This document shows, in pieces, positions 25,672 through 33,533 of a stretch of 64,000 nt of DNA (its first letter is position 1; every line of letters starts with the position of its first letter). A program made the position numbers and the translations under genes. The stretch spans positions 1 through 64,000 of the forward strand of contig CAZMNY010000011.1 in assembly GCA_964567745.1 (NCBI GenBank). Direction: 5' to 3'. The notes under the pieces are model-generated. The model was given only the letters and a program-made list of their open reading frames with translations, was not told the DNA's origin and made no database searches. This DNA is from CAZMNY01 sp964567745. Lineage in GTDB: Bacteria; Planctomycetota; Planctomycetia; Pirellulales; Pirellulaceae.

Positions 25672-26673
25672 ATGTATGAGTTGATTGCATTTTTGGGCGG
25701 TCTTACCGTGTATGCGGTCGGCCGGGTTGTTGTTACGAGTTTGTTTATTGTGCGACCCGACCAACGCGCGGTGAAGACATCGTTCGGCAAGGCGGAGCGG
25801 CTGCCCGATTCGATGGTCGACAAGGCCGACGGCACCGACCTGACGAGCGAAGAAAGTGAACGCTATCAACATCCCAAGGTGAGGGTCATCGGACCGGGCG
25901 GCCCTTATTTTAAATGGCCCTGGCAGCGCGTGCACAAGATCAGCGTGGCCACCCAAGCTGTCAATCTCGTCTGGGATCCGACCAAGAGCCAGAACACGAT
26001 CGAAGCGGTTACCAAGGATAATCTGACCACAGGCGTCAACGGTCAGATCCGGTTCCGCGTGTGTGAAAACAATCTTTACGCTTACTTGTTCGGCGTCGAA
26101 AGCCCTCTCGAACATGTGATGGGCTTCTTCGTTTCCGTGCTCCGCGAACGGATCGCCAACTTCGTCGATCCCAAGGGACAACCGTTGGTGGCGGTCGATG
26201 AAGAACAGAGCGCCGAACAGAGCGAGGCGATGATTGAATTGTCCGAGGGCGTTTCGATCAACGACTTGCGAAAAAATCTGCCGTTGCTGAACCAGTACAT
26301 GGAACAGCAATGCCATTCGACGCGAGGTCGATACGGTGTGGAATTGGACGCCGCCCTGATCACCACCATCGATCCGCCAAACGAAGTCGATCGCGCACTC
26401 TCGGCGATCAATAGCACTCGTAACCAAGTCGCCGCCGACATCAGTACGGCCAGGGCCGACGCCGAGCAGCAGATCACGATGAGCAAACGAGCCGTCGAGA
26501 TCGCGATCAACAACGCCGAAGCCGAAGTTGCTCCGCTACGCGAGTTGGCTAGTACGCTGACGGCGATCAAGAAAGAGGGCGGATCGAACGTGCTGGCCGC
26601 CTATCTGCGAAACATGCGCGTCCCCCTGATGGCTCGCGCCAATCGCGTTGTACAAGTGTCGGACCCTAGCTGA
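25672..26673 (+). CDS. SPFH/band-7 (stomatin-like) membrane protein, first of pair
   Basis: ATG 25672 with GGGAAGG upstream. The 333-residue product has an N-terminal membrane segment (LIAFLGGLTVYAVGRVVVTS), then a band-7 domain (about 25-250): VRPDQRAVKTSFGKAE, GPGGPYFKWPWQRVHKISVA, NTIEAVTKDNLTTGVNGQIRF. A helical tail rich in Ala/Glu (ISTARADAEQQITMSKRAVE) follows, typical for SPFH oligomer stalks. Stomatin-like proteins form rings that organise membrane microdomains and partner proteases. Followed after 23 bp by a second SPFH gene, so the two probably form a hetero-oligomer. Confidence 0.85.
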   Translation: MYELIAFLGGLTVYAVGRVVVTSLFIVRPDQRAVKTSFGKAERLPDSMVDKADGTDLTSEESERYQHPKVRVIGPGGPYFKWPWQRVHKISVATQAVNLVWDPTKSQNTIEAVTKDNLTTGVNGQIRFRVCENNLYAYLFGVESPLEHVMGFFVSVLRERIANFVDPKGQPLVAVDEEQSAEQSEAMIELSEGVSINDLRKNLPLLNQYMEQQCHSTRGRYGVELDAALITTIDPPNEVDRALSAINSTRNQVAADISTARADAEQQITMSKRAVEIAINNAEAEVAPLRELASTLTAIKKEGGSNVLAAYLRNMRVPLMARANRVVQVSDPS

Positions 26674-26696
26674 CCAATTGAGTCGAGGAGAATACC

Positions 26697-27614
26697 ATGG
26701 GTTTTTATATCGGCTGTTTCGTCGTCGGCCTGGTCATCGTCCCTGTCTTTTTAGGACTGTGCCGAGCATTTGGGATCTACACGATCATCAATGAATGTGA
26801 AACGCAAGTGTTCACGCTCTTCGGTAAAGTGATCGCCACGATGGAAGAACCGGGCTTGCGGTTGCCGATCGTCGAGTTCGGGCCGCAAGCGCTGCTGATT
26901 CCCCTCTTCGGGAGAAAGCAAGTCGTCAGCACGGCGTTAAAACAGCATTACCTTCGCGGCCAAATGGTCAACTCGGAGGAAGGTACGCCGATGGGGGTTG
27001 GAATCTGGTACGAGATGCGAGTCAACGACCCGGTCGCGTACTTGTTTAACAACACGAACCCGGAGGGATCGCTGCAAGCCAATGTGACGAGCTCGACGAT
27101 TTCGACGCTCAGCAATCTCGAGATGGAGAAGATGCTCGAGGATCGCCATAGTCTGAGTCGTACTGTGCGCGAGACGGTTTCGCCGCTTTCCGAGAAATGG
27201 GGCTACCGGCTTGGTTCGGTTTACATTCGGAAGGTCTTCTTTACCGACGATCAAATGGTGCACAACATCACCGAGAAGGTTGTCAAACGTCTGGTGCAAG
27301 TGACCAGCGCAATGAAGCAGGATGGCGACAACCGAGTCGGACTTATTCGCAGTGAAACGGCGCGGAAAGTCTCACAGCAAATGGCGGAAGCCAATTCGGC
27401 TCGCCCCAAAGTAGTCGGCAAGACGATCAACGAAATCGCCAAGGAAGATGGCGAGATCCTGGAGTCGGTGCTCGACGTGATGGAAACAAGTGAGCTACTT
27501 GACTCCAACGCCTCGATTGACTTGCTCCCCGCCGATGCGAACATGCTCGTTCAACTTGGCGATTCGCCGGCGACGGCCAGAATTGCGCGGGTGAGTGACG
27601 AGCCGCCGCGATAG
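26697..27614 (+). CDS. SPFH/band-7 membrane protein, second of pair
   Basis: ATG 26697 has a GAGGAG ribosome-binding site. The 305-residue protein starts with a transmembrane helix (IGCFVVGLVIVPVFLGL) followed by a band-7 domain: ETQVFTLFGKVIATMEEPGL, VGIWYEMRVNDPVAYLF, SNLEMEKMLEDRHSLSRTV, WGYRLGSVYIRKVFF. The helical tail is followed by a short hydrophilic C-terminus. It is only distantly similar to its upstream neighbour. Band-7/slipin genes occur with RtcB-type RNA repair genes in some bacteria, but the RNA island here is 10 kb away, so the link is speculative. Confidence 0.85.
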   Translation: MGFYIGCFVVGLVIVPVFLGLCRAFGIYTIINECETQVFTLFGKVIATMEEPGLRLPIVEFGPQALLIPLFGRKQVVSTALKQHYLRGQMVNSEEGTPMGVGIWYEMRVNDPVAYLFNNTNPEGSLQANVTSSTISTLSNLEMEKMLEDRHSLSRTVRETVSPLSEKWGYRLGSVYIRKVFFTDDQMVHNITEKVVKRLVQVTSAMKQDGDNRVGLIRSETARKVSQQMAEANSARPKVVGKTINEIAKEDGEILESVLDVMETSELLDSNASIDLLPADANMLVQLGDSPATARIARVSDEPPR

Positions 27615-27761
27615 TCGCGTTGCCGCTCGAATCGACACTTGCCGATGGCGCCGCGCGGGATCGGCTATTACATTGGTTCTGGCCCCGTCGTCCTGTGGGC
27701 TCAACTGATGTAACCCGTCGCTTGATAGCTCGATTTGAATCGGGCCGAGTTAGGAGCTGAC

Positions 27762-27974
27762 ATGTCGGAACAAAACGTCAAGGCGTTCTTTGAAAAAGTG
27801 CACGCCTACGCCACGCTGCGAGCCAAACTCAAGGCTGTCAGCGGCGAGGACCGTGAGTCGACTGTCAAAGCGATCGTCGAGATGGCGAGCAAGATGGGAC
27901 TGCCGTTCACAGCGGAAGAATATGCGCGGGCCACAGCTTCGCACGCTGGTCCGCCCAAACCGCGTCGCCAGTAG
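27762..27974 (+). CDS. Nif11-like small protein
   Basis: A 70-residue protein with AGGAG about 6 nt before ATG 27762. The sequence (AFFEKVHAYATLRAKLKAV, then IVEMASKMGLPFTAEEYARA) matches the Nif11 domain, known from nitrogen-fixation clusters and as leader peptides of RiPP precursors. No GG/GA cleavage motif with a Cys/Ser-rich core follows (the tail is SHAGPPKPRRQ), and no modification enzyme or exporter is adjacent. It is therefore probably not a RiPP precursor. Function unknown. Confidence 0.75.
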   Translation: MSEQNVKAFFEKVHAYATLRAKLKAVSGEDRESTVKAIVEMASKMGLPFTAEEYARATASHAGPPKPRRQ

Positions 27975-28227
27975 GCGGGACAGGAGTAAGAAAAGGGGAG
28001 CCGTCCATTATTTAGATCGACACTCGCAGCCCCAGAAAGTTCACTCCTGATCCCTGGCTTGACCGGCCAATCATGGCAGCTGTTTTCGCTCTGGTCAAAG
28101 GCGAGGCTGATTTGACCCGCTCGTCGAATCGCGCCCGTGGAGAATGGGCGAACTCCAACACCAGTTGGCGCCCGGTTTGCATTGATAACCATTGGAGGCT
28201 TTCGATGCCTTCGAAAGGAGGTGCGCG

Positions 28228-28434
28228 ATGTTGACCTCGCTCAAACCAACCAGAGGCTCTTCGAGCCCGCACATGGGCGGAAGTTCGGTAGATCGCGACC
28301 AACTTCGGCGTGATCGTTGGACGGCTGTCGCTGTCATGGCGGTGACCATGGCGCTGATGGCGCTTCTCGTGTGGCTCGCGTCCATTGGTGGTCGTGTTCC
28401 GGAGGGAATCGAGTATTGGCACGTGATGCCATAA
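28228..28434 (+). CDS. Small single-pass membrane protein
   Basis: A 68-residue frame preceded by an unusually strong ribosome-binding site, AAAGGAGGTG, 5 nt before ATG 28228. One transmembrane helix (about 37-58, VAVMAVTMALMALLVWLASI) follows a hydrophilic N-terminus, giving a probable single-pass topology. No family was recognised. The ribosome-binding site and membrane segment are the evidence that it is real. Confidence 0.6.
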   Translation: MLTSLKPTRGSSSPHMGGSSVDRDQLRRDRWTAVAVMAVTMALMALLVWLASIGGRVPEGIEYWHVMP

Positions 28435-28639
28435 ACGACGCGACGGCGGACTTCGATATACTCGCTTCATGAATGCGCGAGGCGCTGGCGAGTCCGTCCG
28501 CCTTCGCGCGTCTCGCGGCCAACGCGTGCCGGTCTGTCTTGGCCTACGCGCGCAATTGGCGAGGATAACCTGGACCGTTCTTCGAGCGCCTGGGCCCGTC
28601 ACCTCCACAGACGTCGCAAAACTCTATTTTTCGCGTCAT

Positions 28640-29098
28640 TCACTGACTTGGCGGCAATACGAGAATGGGCCGATTGCTACCTCGTAGCACTTTTTCCGCT
28701 GTCGAACCGAACAATAGTTTCTCCATCTTGCCGCGTCGCCCAACTTTGCTCATCACGATCGCGTCGACGGCGAAGTCGCGCGATTTCTGAATGATCTCCA
28801 AAAAGGGTCTTCCCTCGGAAATGATTGGATCGATTTCAATGCCTTCGGGGCACGCATCCATGTACTGCTTCATTTCGGCTTCGGCCGTCGTTCGCATTTG
28901 CTGAATCGTTCTTTCTGCCGGTCCGAGTCCATGTGCTTCCGCGAACTCGGGTAGAGCGGGGTCGATGACATGCAGTAGCACGATAACCGGATGGTCGCCG
29001 GAAGCGATCTTGAGAGCCCAGGCGAAAGCGGCTCGGGAGTTGTCCGAGAAATCAACCGGGACCAGCAGCATGCTGAAGCTACCAATTCGACTCATCAT
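28640..29098 (-). CDS. Universal stress protein (UspA family)
   Basis: A 152-residue single Usp domain. The N-terminal strand is LLVPVDFSDNSRAAFAWALK. The C-terminal ATP-binding loop is SKVGRRGKMEKLLFGSTAEK followed by VLRGSNRPILVLP, matching the G-x2-G-x9-G-(S/T) pattern. AAAGGAG stands 5 nt before the ATG. Adjacent stress genes (Hsp20 at 29805) suggest a general stress region. Likely cytoplasmic and ATP-binding. Confidence 0.92.
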   Translation of the reverse strand: MMSRIGSFSMLLVPVDFSDNSRAAFAWALKIASGDHPVIVLLHVIDPALPEFAEAHGLGPAERTIQQMRTTAEAEMKQYMDACPEGIEIDPIISEGRPFLEIIQKSRDFAVDAIVMSKVGRRGKMEKLLFGSTAEKVLRGSNRPILVLPPSQ

Positions 29099-29371
29099 TC
29101 AGCTCCTTTTTTGCGACCGGCAAGGGCTGGTCAAAGCGGCTCAACTTCGCGCGAGCGGGCAACGTCAGCTCGCCGCGTCGCGCACACAATTGACTCAGTT
29201 GCAGTCGCACATCGCGCGCTGGTCGCACACTTCTTGAGTGCGAACTGGCGAGGGTGACGCGACTTGGATGGAAGGTGCAAACGCTATGCCGCGAAGGGGT
29301 GCGTTGGCCCCAGTTTTGCAGCGGATAGGAATGGACGCTGAACACCACGTCATATTTGGCGAGGACGAACG

Positions 29372-29695
29372 ATGACCCAAGTTGAACCGAATCGACATTC
29401 CCAAGTATGGGTGTGGATTTTGATCGGCCTGTTGGCGTTGCTCCTGGCGCTGTTCGTGTTTTTTCGGGTCGCGCAAGGTGAACCCATTCAGTTGGCCCAA
29501 GGCAATGGCCCGCAAGTAGGGGCGTATGCGACGGCCGCCATGGACGAGTTTGACTCTTGTCTCGAGCCGTGGGCGATGACGAGCGAGCGAACATTGGAGT
29601 GCGGCGATTCCTGGAATTCACGATCCGATCAAATGGGTGGTTTGAAATCCACCCGGATGGAGTCGATTCGGCGCCCTGTTTGCATCCTTTCTTAA
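29372..29695 (+). CDS. Small membrane protein, hypothetical
   Basis: A 107-residue frame, ATG 29372, with GAGGAC about 5 nt upstream. One convincing transmembrane helix spans residues 12-33 (VWVWILIGLLALLLALFVFF). From about residue 66 on, composition becomes unlike a protein (Ser/Arg/Cys-rich), so the gene may be frameshifted or end earlier in another frame. No family recognised. Confidence 0.4.
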   Translation: MTQVEPNRHSQVWVWILIGLLALLLALFVFFRVAQGEPIQLAQGNGPQVGAYATAAMDEFDSCLEPWAMTSERTLECGDSWNSRSDQMGGLKSTRMESIRRPVCILS

Positions 29696-29804
29696 GAGGC
29701 AAATGTTCCTTACGACGGCAATGGTGTTTCGAGCTAAGAATCGTTGAGCGGCGTCGGCGTTGGCGACCGCTCGGGCAACTCCTCCAGAATGAAAGGGCAT
29801 CGTC

Positions 29805-30266
29805 ATGAAAAGGACGAACGAAAAGACTCGCAGCTTATCGTCCTACCTGCCGCAACATCCGTTGGCGTCACTACGAGAAGAGTTTGACGATGTGATGGAA
29901 CGCATGTTCGGGAGTGATGACCGTTGGGGCCACGGCCACAACTCGCCACAGCTCGACTTGTCGGAAACCGATAACGCGATTGAAGCCAAACTGGATTTGC
30001 CGGAGATGGATCCTGCGGAGATCGACGTTAAGGTCAGCGGCAACGTGCTGACGGTTAGCGGCGAGAGAAAGGAGGAAGACGAGGAGAAGGGACGGACGTT
30101 CTATCGTATGGAGAGACGTCGAGGAAGCTTCTCTCGGTCGATCAATCTGCCCGTCGAGGTGAATGAGGACGAGGCGGCCGCAGACTATCAGGACGGAGTC
30201 TTGACGATCACGCTTCCCAAATCGGACGCAACGAAGTCGCACAAAATCCGAGTTGGGAACGGCTAG
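29805..30266 (+). CDS. Hsp20 / alpha-crystallin small heat-shock protein
   Basis: A 153-residue protein. The alpha-crystallin domain (about 45-145) includes SPQLDLSETDNAIEAKLDLP, VSGNVLTVSGERKEE, GSFSRSINLPVEV and a C-terminal strand with the conserved GVLTITLPK. The N-terminal region (HPLASLREEFDDVMERMFG) is the usual amphipathic arm. It acts as an ATP-independent holdase in the cytoplasm. The ribosome-binding site is weak (AAAGGG about 9 nt upstream). Lies between a small membrane protein and a deacylase gene. Confidence 0.93.
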   Translation: MKRTNEKTRSLSSYLPQHPLASLREEFDDVMERMFGSDDRWGHGHNSPQLDLSETDNAIEAKLDLPEMDPAEIDVKVSGNVLTVSGERKEEDEEKGRTFYRMERRRGSFSRSINLPVEVNEDEAAADYQDGVLTITLPKSDATKSHKIRVGNG

Positions 30267-30428
30267 AAATGGGCTTCTATCCCAAACGCAAACGCCCAGT
30301 CGTTTGCGCGAACAAGAGACGCACGCGTCGCAATTGCCGCCAATGTTCGCGGCCGACCGTGCGGTGAAACGGCGACCGTTGTCGCTGAGGCAAGAGAAAA
30401 GTCGAAGTTTGCTTCGAGGGAGGATGAC

Positions 30429-30902
30429 ATGAACGTTCAACAATTCCTCTGTCAAAAGGAGGTCGCTTACGACGCGATCGTACACCGAGACGTTTACGAT
30501 GCGCAGCGTTTGGCCGAAGAGTTACACACGCCTGGCCGCGAGGTCGCCAAAACCGTCCTGCTGCGAGCTGACAGCGGATACGTCTACATCGTTGCTGTCT
30601 TGCCCGCGACGAAGAACATCGACTTCGACAAGGTCTCCGCCGCGTTTGGCGGGAGCAAGATCGAACTGGCGACGGAAATCGAAATCAAGGAGCATTGCCG
30701 AGATTGCGAGATGGGGGCGCTGCCGCCATTTGGCTCGCAGTACGGAATGAAGACCATCGTCGATGAGAGCCTTGCCGAGGACGAGACGATCGTGTTTGAG
30801 GGCAACTCGCATCACGAGGCCATTCGTATGCGGTTTGACGATTTCCAAACGATTGAATCGCCAGTGGTTACGCCCTTCGCTGTCGAGGCCGCACGGCCGT
30901 AA
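30429..30902 (+). CDS. YbaK/EbsC-type aminoacyl-tRNA deacylase
   Basis: A 157-residue single-domain member of the YbaK / ProRS-editing (INS) family. Landmarks are VLLRADSGYVYIVAVLPATK (the conserved Lys of VAK/PATK), GGSKIELATEIEI, EMGALPPFGSQYGMKTIVDE (the G-x-xPPFG loop) and GNSHHEAIRMRF. The family hydrolyses mischarged aminoacyl-tRNAs. A GGGAGG ribosome-binding site precedes the ATG. It is convergent with the Rrf2 gene downstream. The substrate amino acid cannot be stated from sequence. Confidence 0.88.
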   Translation: MNVQQFLCQKEVAYDAIVHRDVYDAQRLAEELHTPGREVAKTVLLRADSGYVYIVAVLPATKNIDFDKVSAAFGGSKIELATEIEIKEHCRDCEMGALPPFGSQYGMKTIVDESLAEDETIVFEGNSHHEAIRMRFDDFQTIESPVVTPFAVEAARP

Positions 30903-30956
30903 GAGTACGGTTGTTACGCGCGTTCGTGTTACCGTTCTGCTGAAGTTCCGGTGCTC

Positions 30957-31394
30957 CTAGTTGGTCGACTCGGAAGGAGCGGGGAACTGGCAGAGTGGTT
31001 TACGGTGTTGAGGCACATCGAGAAGGTTAGCGATCGTCGTGTCGCCAAAAGCGTCCTCCACCGCTTTGGCCGCATCGTCCAAGCTGCGGTGCAAAGGACA
31101 GAGATTGATCCCATGCAAGCCCAACGGGCACTCATGGAATCGACGCACCGGGTCAATGGTGCTGACCACGTTCAAGACGGTGAGTTCGCGGGGATCGTGG
31201 GCCAACTTGAAGCCGCCGCGGAGACCGCGCTGAGCCGTTACGATGGAAGCCCGACTGAGGCTTTGCATCACTTTGGCCAAGTACCCGACAGGGACCTCCG
31301 TGGCGCCGGCAATTTGAGCGTTCGTCTGCGGCTCACTCTGGTCGGCAAGGAAGACGATCGCTCGAAGCGCATACTCGGCCGTTTGTGAGATCAT
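30957..31394 (-). CDS. Rrf2-family transcriptional regulator (first copy)
   Basis: A 145-residue Rrf2 protein. The winged helix is MISQTAEYALRAIVFLADQ, VPVGYLAKVMQSLSRASIV, QRGLRGGFKLAHDPRELTVL. A Cys-containing loop (FHECPLGLHGINLCPLH) corresponds to the region that binds a [2Fe-2S] or [4Fe-4S] cluster in IscR/NsrR. Rrf2 regulators sense Fe-S status, NO or redox. It is divergent from a small cytochrome gene. Its promoter at 31470-31498 is followed by a site resembling the 14-bp motif described in findings. The second copy at 55353 is clearly related. Confidence 0.93.
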   Translation of the reverse strand: MISQTAEYALRAIVFLADQSEPQTNAQIAGATEVPVGYLAKVMQSLSRASIVTAQRGLRGGFKLAHDPRELTVLNVVSTIDPVRRFHECPLGLHGINLCPLHRSLDDAAKAVEDAFGDTTIANLLDVPQHRKPLCQFPAPSESTN

Positions 31395-31454
31395 CGTTTT
31401 TGCATTTCTTCCTGCAGGGAGGTGGAGTCACCAAAGCAGGTCAAAGGGACATGA

Positions 31455-31498
31455 GGACCTATTCCTCCCAAACTAGATCTCACCCACGAGATTGTCAA
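31455..31498 (-). promoter_or_regulatory. Promoter and candidate operator of first Rrf2 gene
   Basis: Read on the minus strand: TTGACA (31498-31493), 17-bp spacer, TAGTTT (31475-31470). One base further begins the plus-strand 14-mer GGACCTATTCCTCC (31455-31468), which keeps GGACCT and the final TCC of the motif GGACCTTGACATCC. Position and half-site agreement suggest autoregulation. Confidence 0.5.
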
Positions 31499-31567
31499 CT
31501 GAACCCTTGATTGTCGGCGAACGCAAAGCGACTGGCTGTTTTTGCGGACATTAAGGTTGTTTTATCC

Positions 31568-31595
31568 TTGCTTGCCGGTTTCAGCTTCCTATACT
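31568..31595 (+). promoter_or_regulatory. Putative promoter of small cytochrome gene
   Basis: TTGCTT (31568-31573), 16-bp spacer, TATACT (31590-31595), 69 bp before the ATG at 31665. Confidence 0.45.
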
Positions 31596-31664
31596 ACAGC
31601 CCCAACGACTTTGAGGCGCATCTACAGTTGCGCCACCAATCACCTGTTTGAGGAGAATGCATCT

Positions 31665-32081
31665 ATGAAGAAATTTCTAATTGTTGCCTTGCCGCTGTTC
31701 GCGGCAGCGATTTTGTCGTTCAACGCGGTGGCCCAAGTCAAGAAGGGCAAGACGCGACCCCTGACAACCAAACAGATGATGAGCGGCTTGGTGGTCACCA
31801 ACTGCAAAGCGCTGGGCGCCGGGCTGAAGAAACAGCCGGCCAACGATAAGGCTTGGGACGCCTTGGCGACTCATGCCGCGTTGCTCAATGAAGCCGGCCA
31901 CATTCTGATGGCGGATGGTCGTTGTCCCGACGGCGATTGGGCTGGCGCGACGAAGACGCTGAAGGAGTGCAGTGCGGTCGTGCTCAAGAAGATCGAAGCC
32001 AAGGATCTCGAGGGAGCTAATAGCGCCTTCACGGCGATGACGAAGTCATGCGCCGCCTGCCATAAGGCGCACAAGAAGTAA
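31665..32081 (+). CDS. Secreted monoheme cytochrome c'-like protein
   Basis: ATG 31665 preceded by GAGGAG; the in-frame ATG at 31542 lies upstream of the likely promoter. A signal peptide (1-23, ending AVAQ) is followed by a ~115-residue helical domain with its single CxxCH at the very C-terminus (SCAACHKAHKK). This is the cytochrome c class II (c'/c556) arrangement of a four-helix bundle with a C-terminal heme site. It probably acts in periplasmic electron transfer or NO binding. Divergent from an Rrf2 regulator that may control it. A perfect terminator follows. Confidence 0.82.
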   Translation: MKKFLIVALPLFAAAILSFNAVAQVKKGKTRPLTTKQMMSGLVVTNCKALGAGLKKQPANDKAWDALATHAALLNEAGHILMADGRCPDGDWAGATKTLKECSAVVLKKIEAKDLEGANSAFTAMTKSCAACHKAHKK

Positions 32082-32104
32082 TTGTTCTCCATACCTCAAA
32101 ACGC

Positions 32105-32141
32105 AAACAGTCGGCGCCGTTTTCGGCGCCGACTGTTTTTT
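32105..32141 (+). terminator. Rho-independent terminator after cytochrome gene
   Basis: Perfect 15-bp stem AAACAGTCGGCGCCG/CGGCGCCGACTGTTT with a TTTT loop and further T residues to 32141. The stem is flanked by A-rich DNA on the left, so it may serve the convergent gene as well. Confidence 0.93.
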
Positions 32142-32182
32142 GTATGGTCACAGCTTGAGAGCGATCTGCGAATCCAATTCCT

Positions 32183-33259
32183 CTAGTACTTCAGAATCGC
32201 GTCCACTGTCAGGCGATTGTCGAGTACGTCTCTTCGGTCCGTAAGGGGAGCTTCCCAAGCGAAACCGATTTCCATATTTGTTCGCGGTCGGTACTTGATG
32301 CCGACTGCTCCCGTCACGATGTCGTTGCCGGCAACTGCGGTCGAACCGAGGTTGAACAAATCACCCCCCTCAACGCCAGCTAGCGCGGGTTGGCCGCCCG
32401 ACTTCATCCAGTGGTACCAGTTGACTTCGCCGAACAGGTAAAGTCGGTCGCTGATTTGGCGGTCGAGGTGATTCGACCAATAAGCCATTTGGCTTTCGTC
32501 TGTGGAGTCGGTGGGAATACGAAGGCCGGCGCCCGTCATCCAATGCCAGTCACATCCCAACTGAGCCGCTGCGGAGACGTACAGGTGGAATTCGCCGTCG
32601 CCGTTGCCTTGCAACGATCGAGTACTGCCAACAGGAAGCTCGTAGGAAAAGCCAGCGCTGACGAGTCGTTGTCTTTCGTAGTCAGCAAAGAGATTGTATT
32701 TCAGACCCAGAGCGACATCGGCCCAGCCGTCGTCGATCAAGGGGTTTTGCGAAATGATGTAGCCGTCTTTGTCGGCGACGAGCGAAAGTCGATCGCTCAA
32801 AGCGAGTTGGAACTGAAGGCCGATGAGTTGGACATCTTGCCCGCCAGCGGCGAGCGGCAGACGCTGTTGAACGAAGATCAACTTGGCGTTCGTTTCAATC
32901 CGCGGGTCCTCAAAGAAGACGGGGTTTGTCATCGGAGTGATGAATCCGCTGAAGCAGTTGCTCGTTCGCTTGACCAAGCCGAAGCCGAGCAGGCCTGAGT
33001 CGCAACCGCAACTGTCGTTGCAGAAGCCGCCCTTGCCGTCACATCCGCCGCTCTTGTCCGTGCAGCCGCCTCCTTTGCCCTCATGGGACACAAAGACCGC
33101 ATCCAAATCGAGGTCGGTATCCGATGGACTCGAATCGGGCAGAGCCGCGTCGGAGAGTGAGAACGCGACTGGCGCGGGTGCGTCATCCTGTCCAACTGCA
33201 ACGACTGTCGGCAAAGCCAACAATGTAGAAACAACCAATGTCTTGATAAGAAATTTCAT
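32183..33259 (-). CDS. Outer-membrane beta-barrel-type protein with Cys-rich linker
   Basis: A 358-residue protein with signal peptide (1-24). After an acidic segment comes a Gly/Cys-rich stretch (about residues 60-90, GGGCTDKSGGCDGKGGFC and then CGCDSG) with seven Cys. From about residue 125 alternating amphipathic strands follow (KLIFVQQRLPLAAGG, LQFQLALSDRLSLVADKDGY, GLKYNLFADY, GAVGIKYRPRTNMEIGFAWE, ending ILKY). An aromatic C-terminus is typical for outer-membrane barrels. Likely an outer-membrane or envelope protein. The Cys cluster could bind metal or form disulfides. Convergent with the cytochrome gene. Confidence 0.65.
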   Translation of the reverse strand: MKFLIKTLVVSTLLALPTVVAVGQDDAPAPVAFSLSDAALPDSSPSDTDLDLDAVFVSHEGKGGGCTDKSGGCDGKGGFCNDSCGCDSGLLGFGLVKRTSNCFSGFITPMTNPVFFEDPRIETNAKLIFVQQRLPLAAGGQDVQLIGLQFQLALSDRLSLVADKDGYIISQNPLIDDGWADVALGLKYNLFADYERQRLVSAGFSYELPVGSTRSLQGNGDGEFHLYVSAAAQLGCDWHWMTGAGLRIPTDSTDESQMAYWSNHLDRQISDRLYLFGEVNWYHWMKSGGQPALAGVEGGDLFNLGSTAVAGNDIVTGAVGIKYRPRTNMEIGFAWEAPLTDRRDVLDNRLTVDAILKY

Positions 33260-33533
33260 CGCCGTGAACCCTTAGTGCCTGTTGACCGGTTTGGTGAATC
33301 GACAGCGCCCAGCGCTGCGAATTTAGATCGTCTCATGACCTAATGATCGACCTATCCGGCAGAGTCCATTACGAGGAACTGTCCAGCCGTTACAGCTTTA
33401 CAAAACCTGGGCGGAATGGCGAATTCGCGCTGACATTTGCGCGGATACGCGCAAAAGTGTGCGAGATTGGCTTGCCCAGCGATGGCCCGGGCGAGCCAGA
33501 TTCTCTCAGAATCGAGATATTGGGCGAATTCGC

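Noticed and set aside
27762..27974. RiPP precursor with Nif11 leader
   Set aside because: No GG-type cleavage site, no core rich in Cys/Ser/Thr, and no modification or export gene nearby.
28469..28687. 72-codon frame after the small membrane protein
   Set aside because: Arg-rich composition, no ribosome-binding site, and it overlaps the 3' end of the UspA gene.
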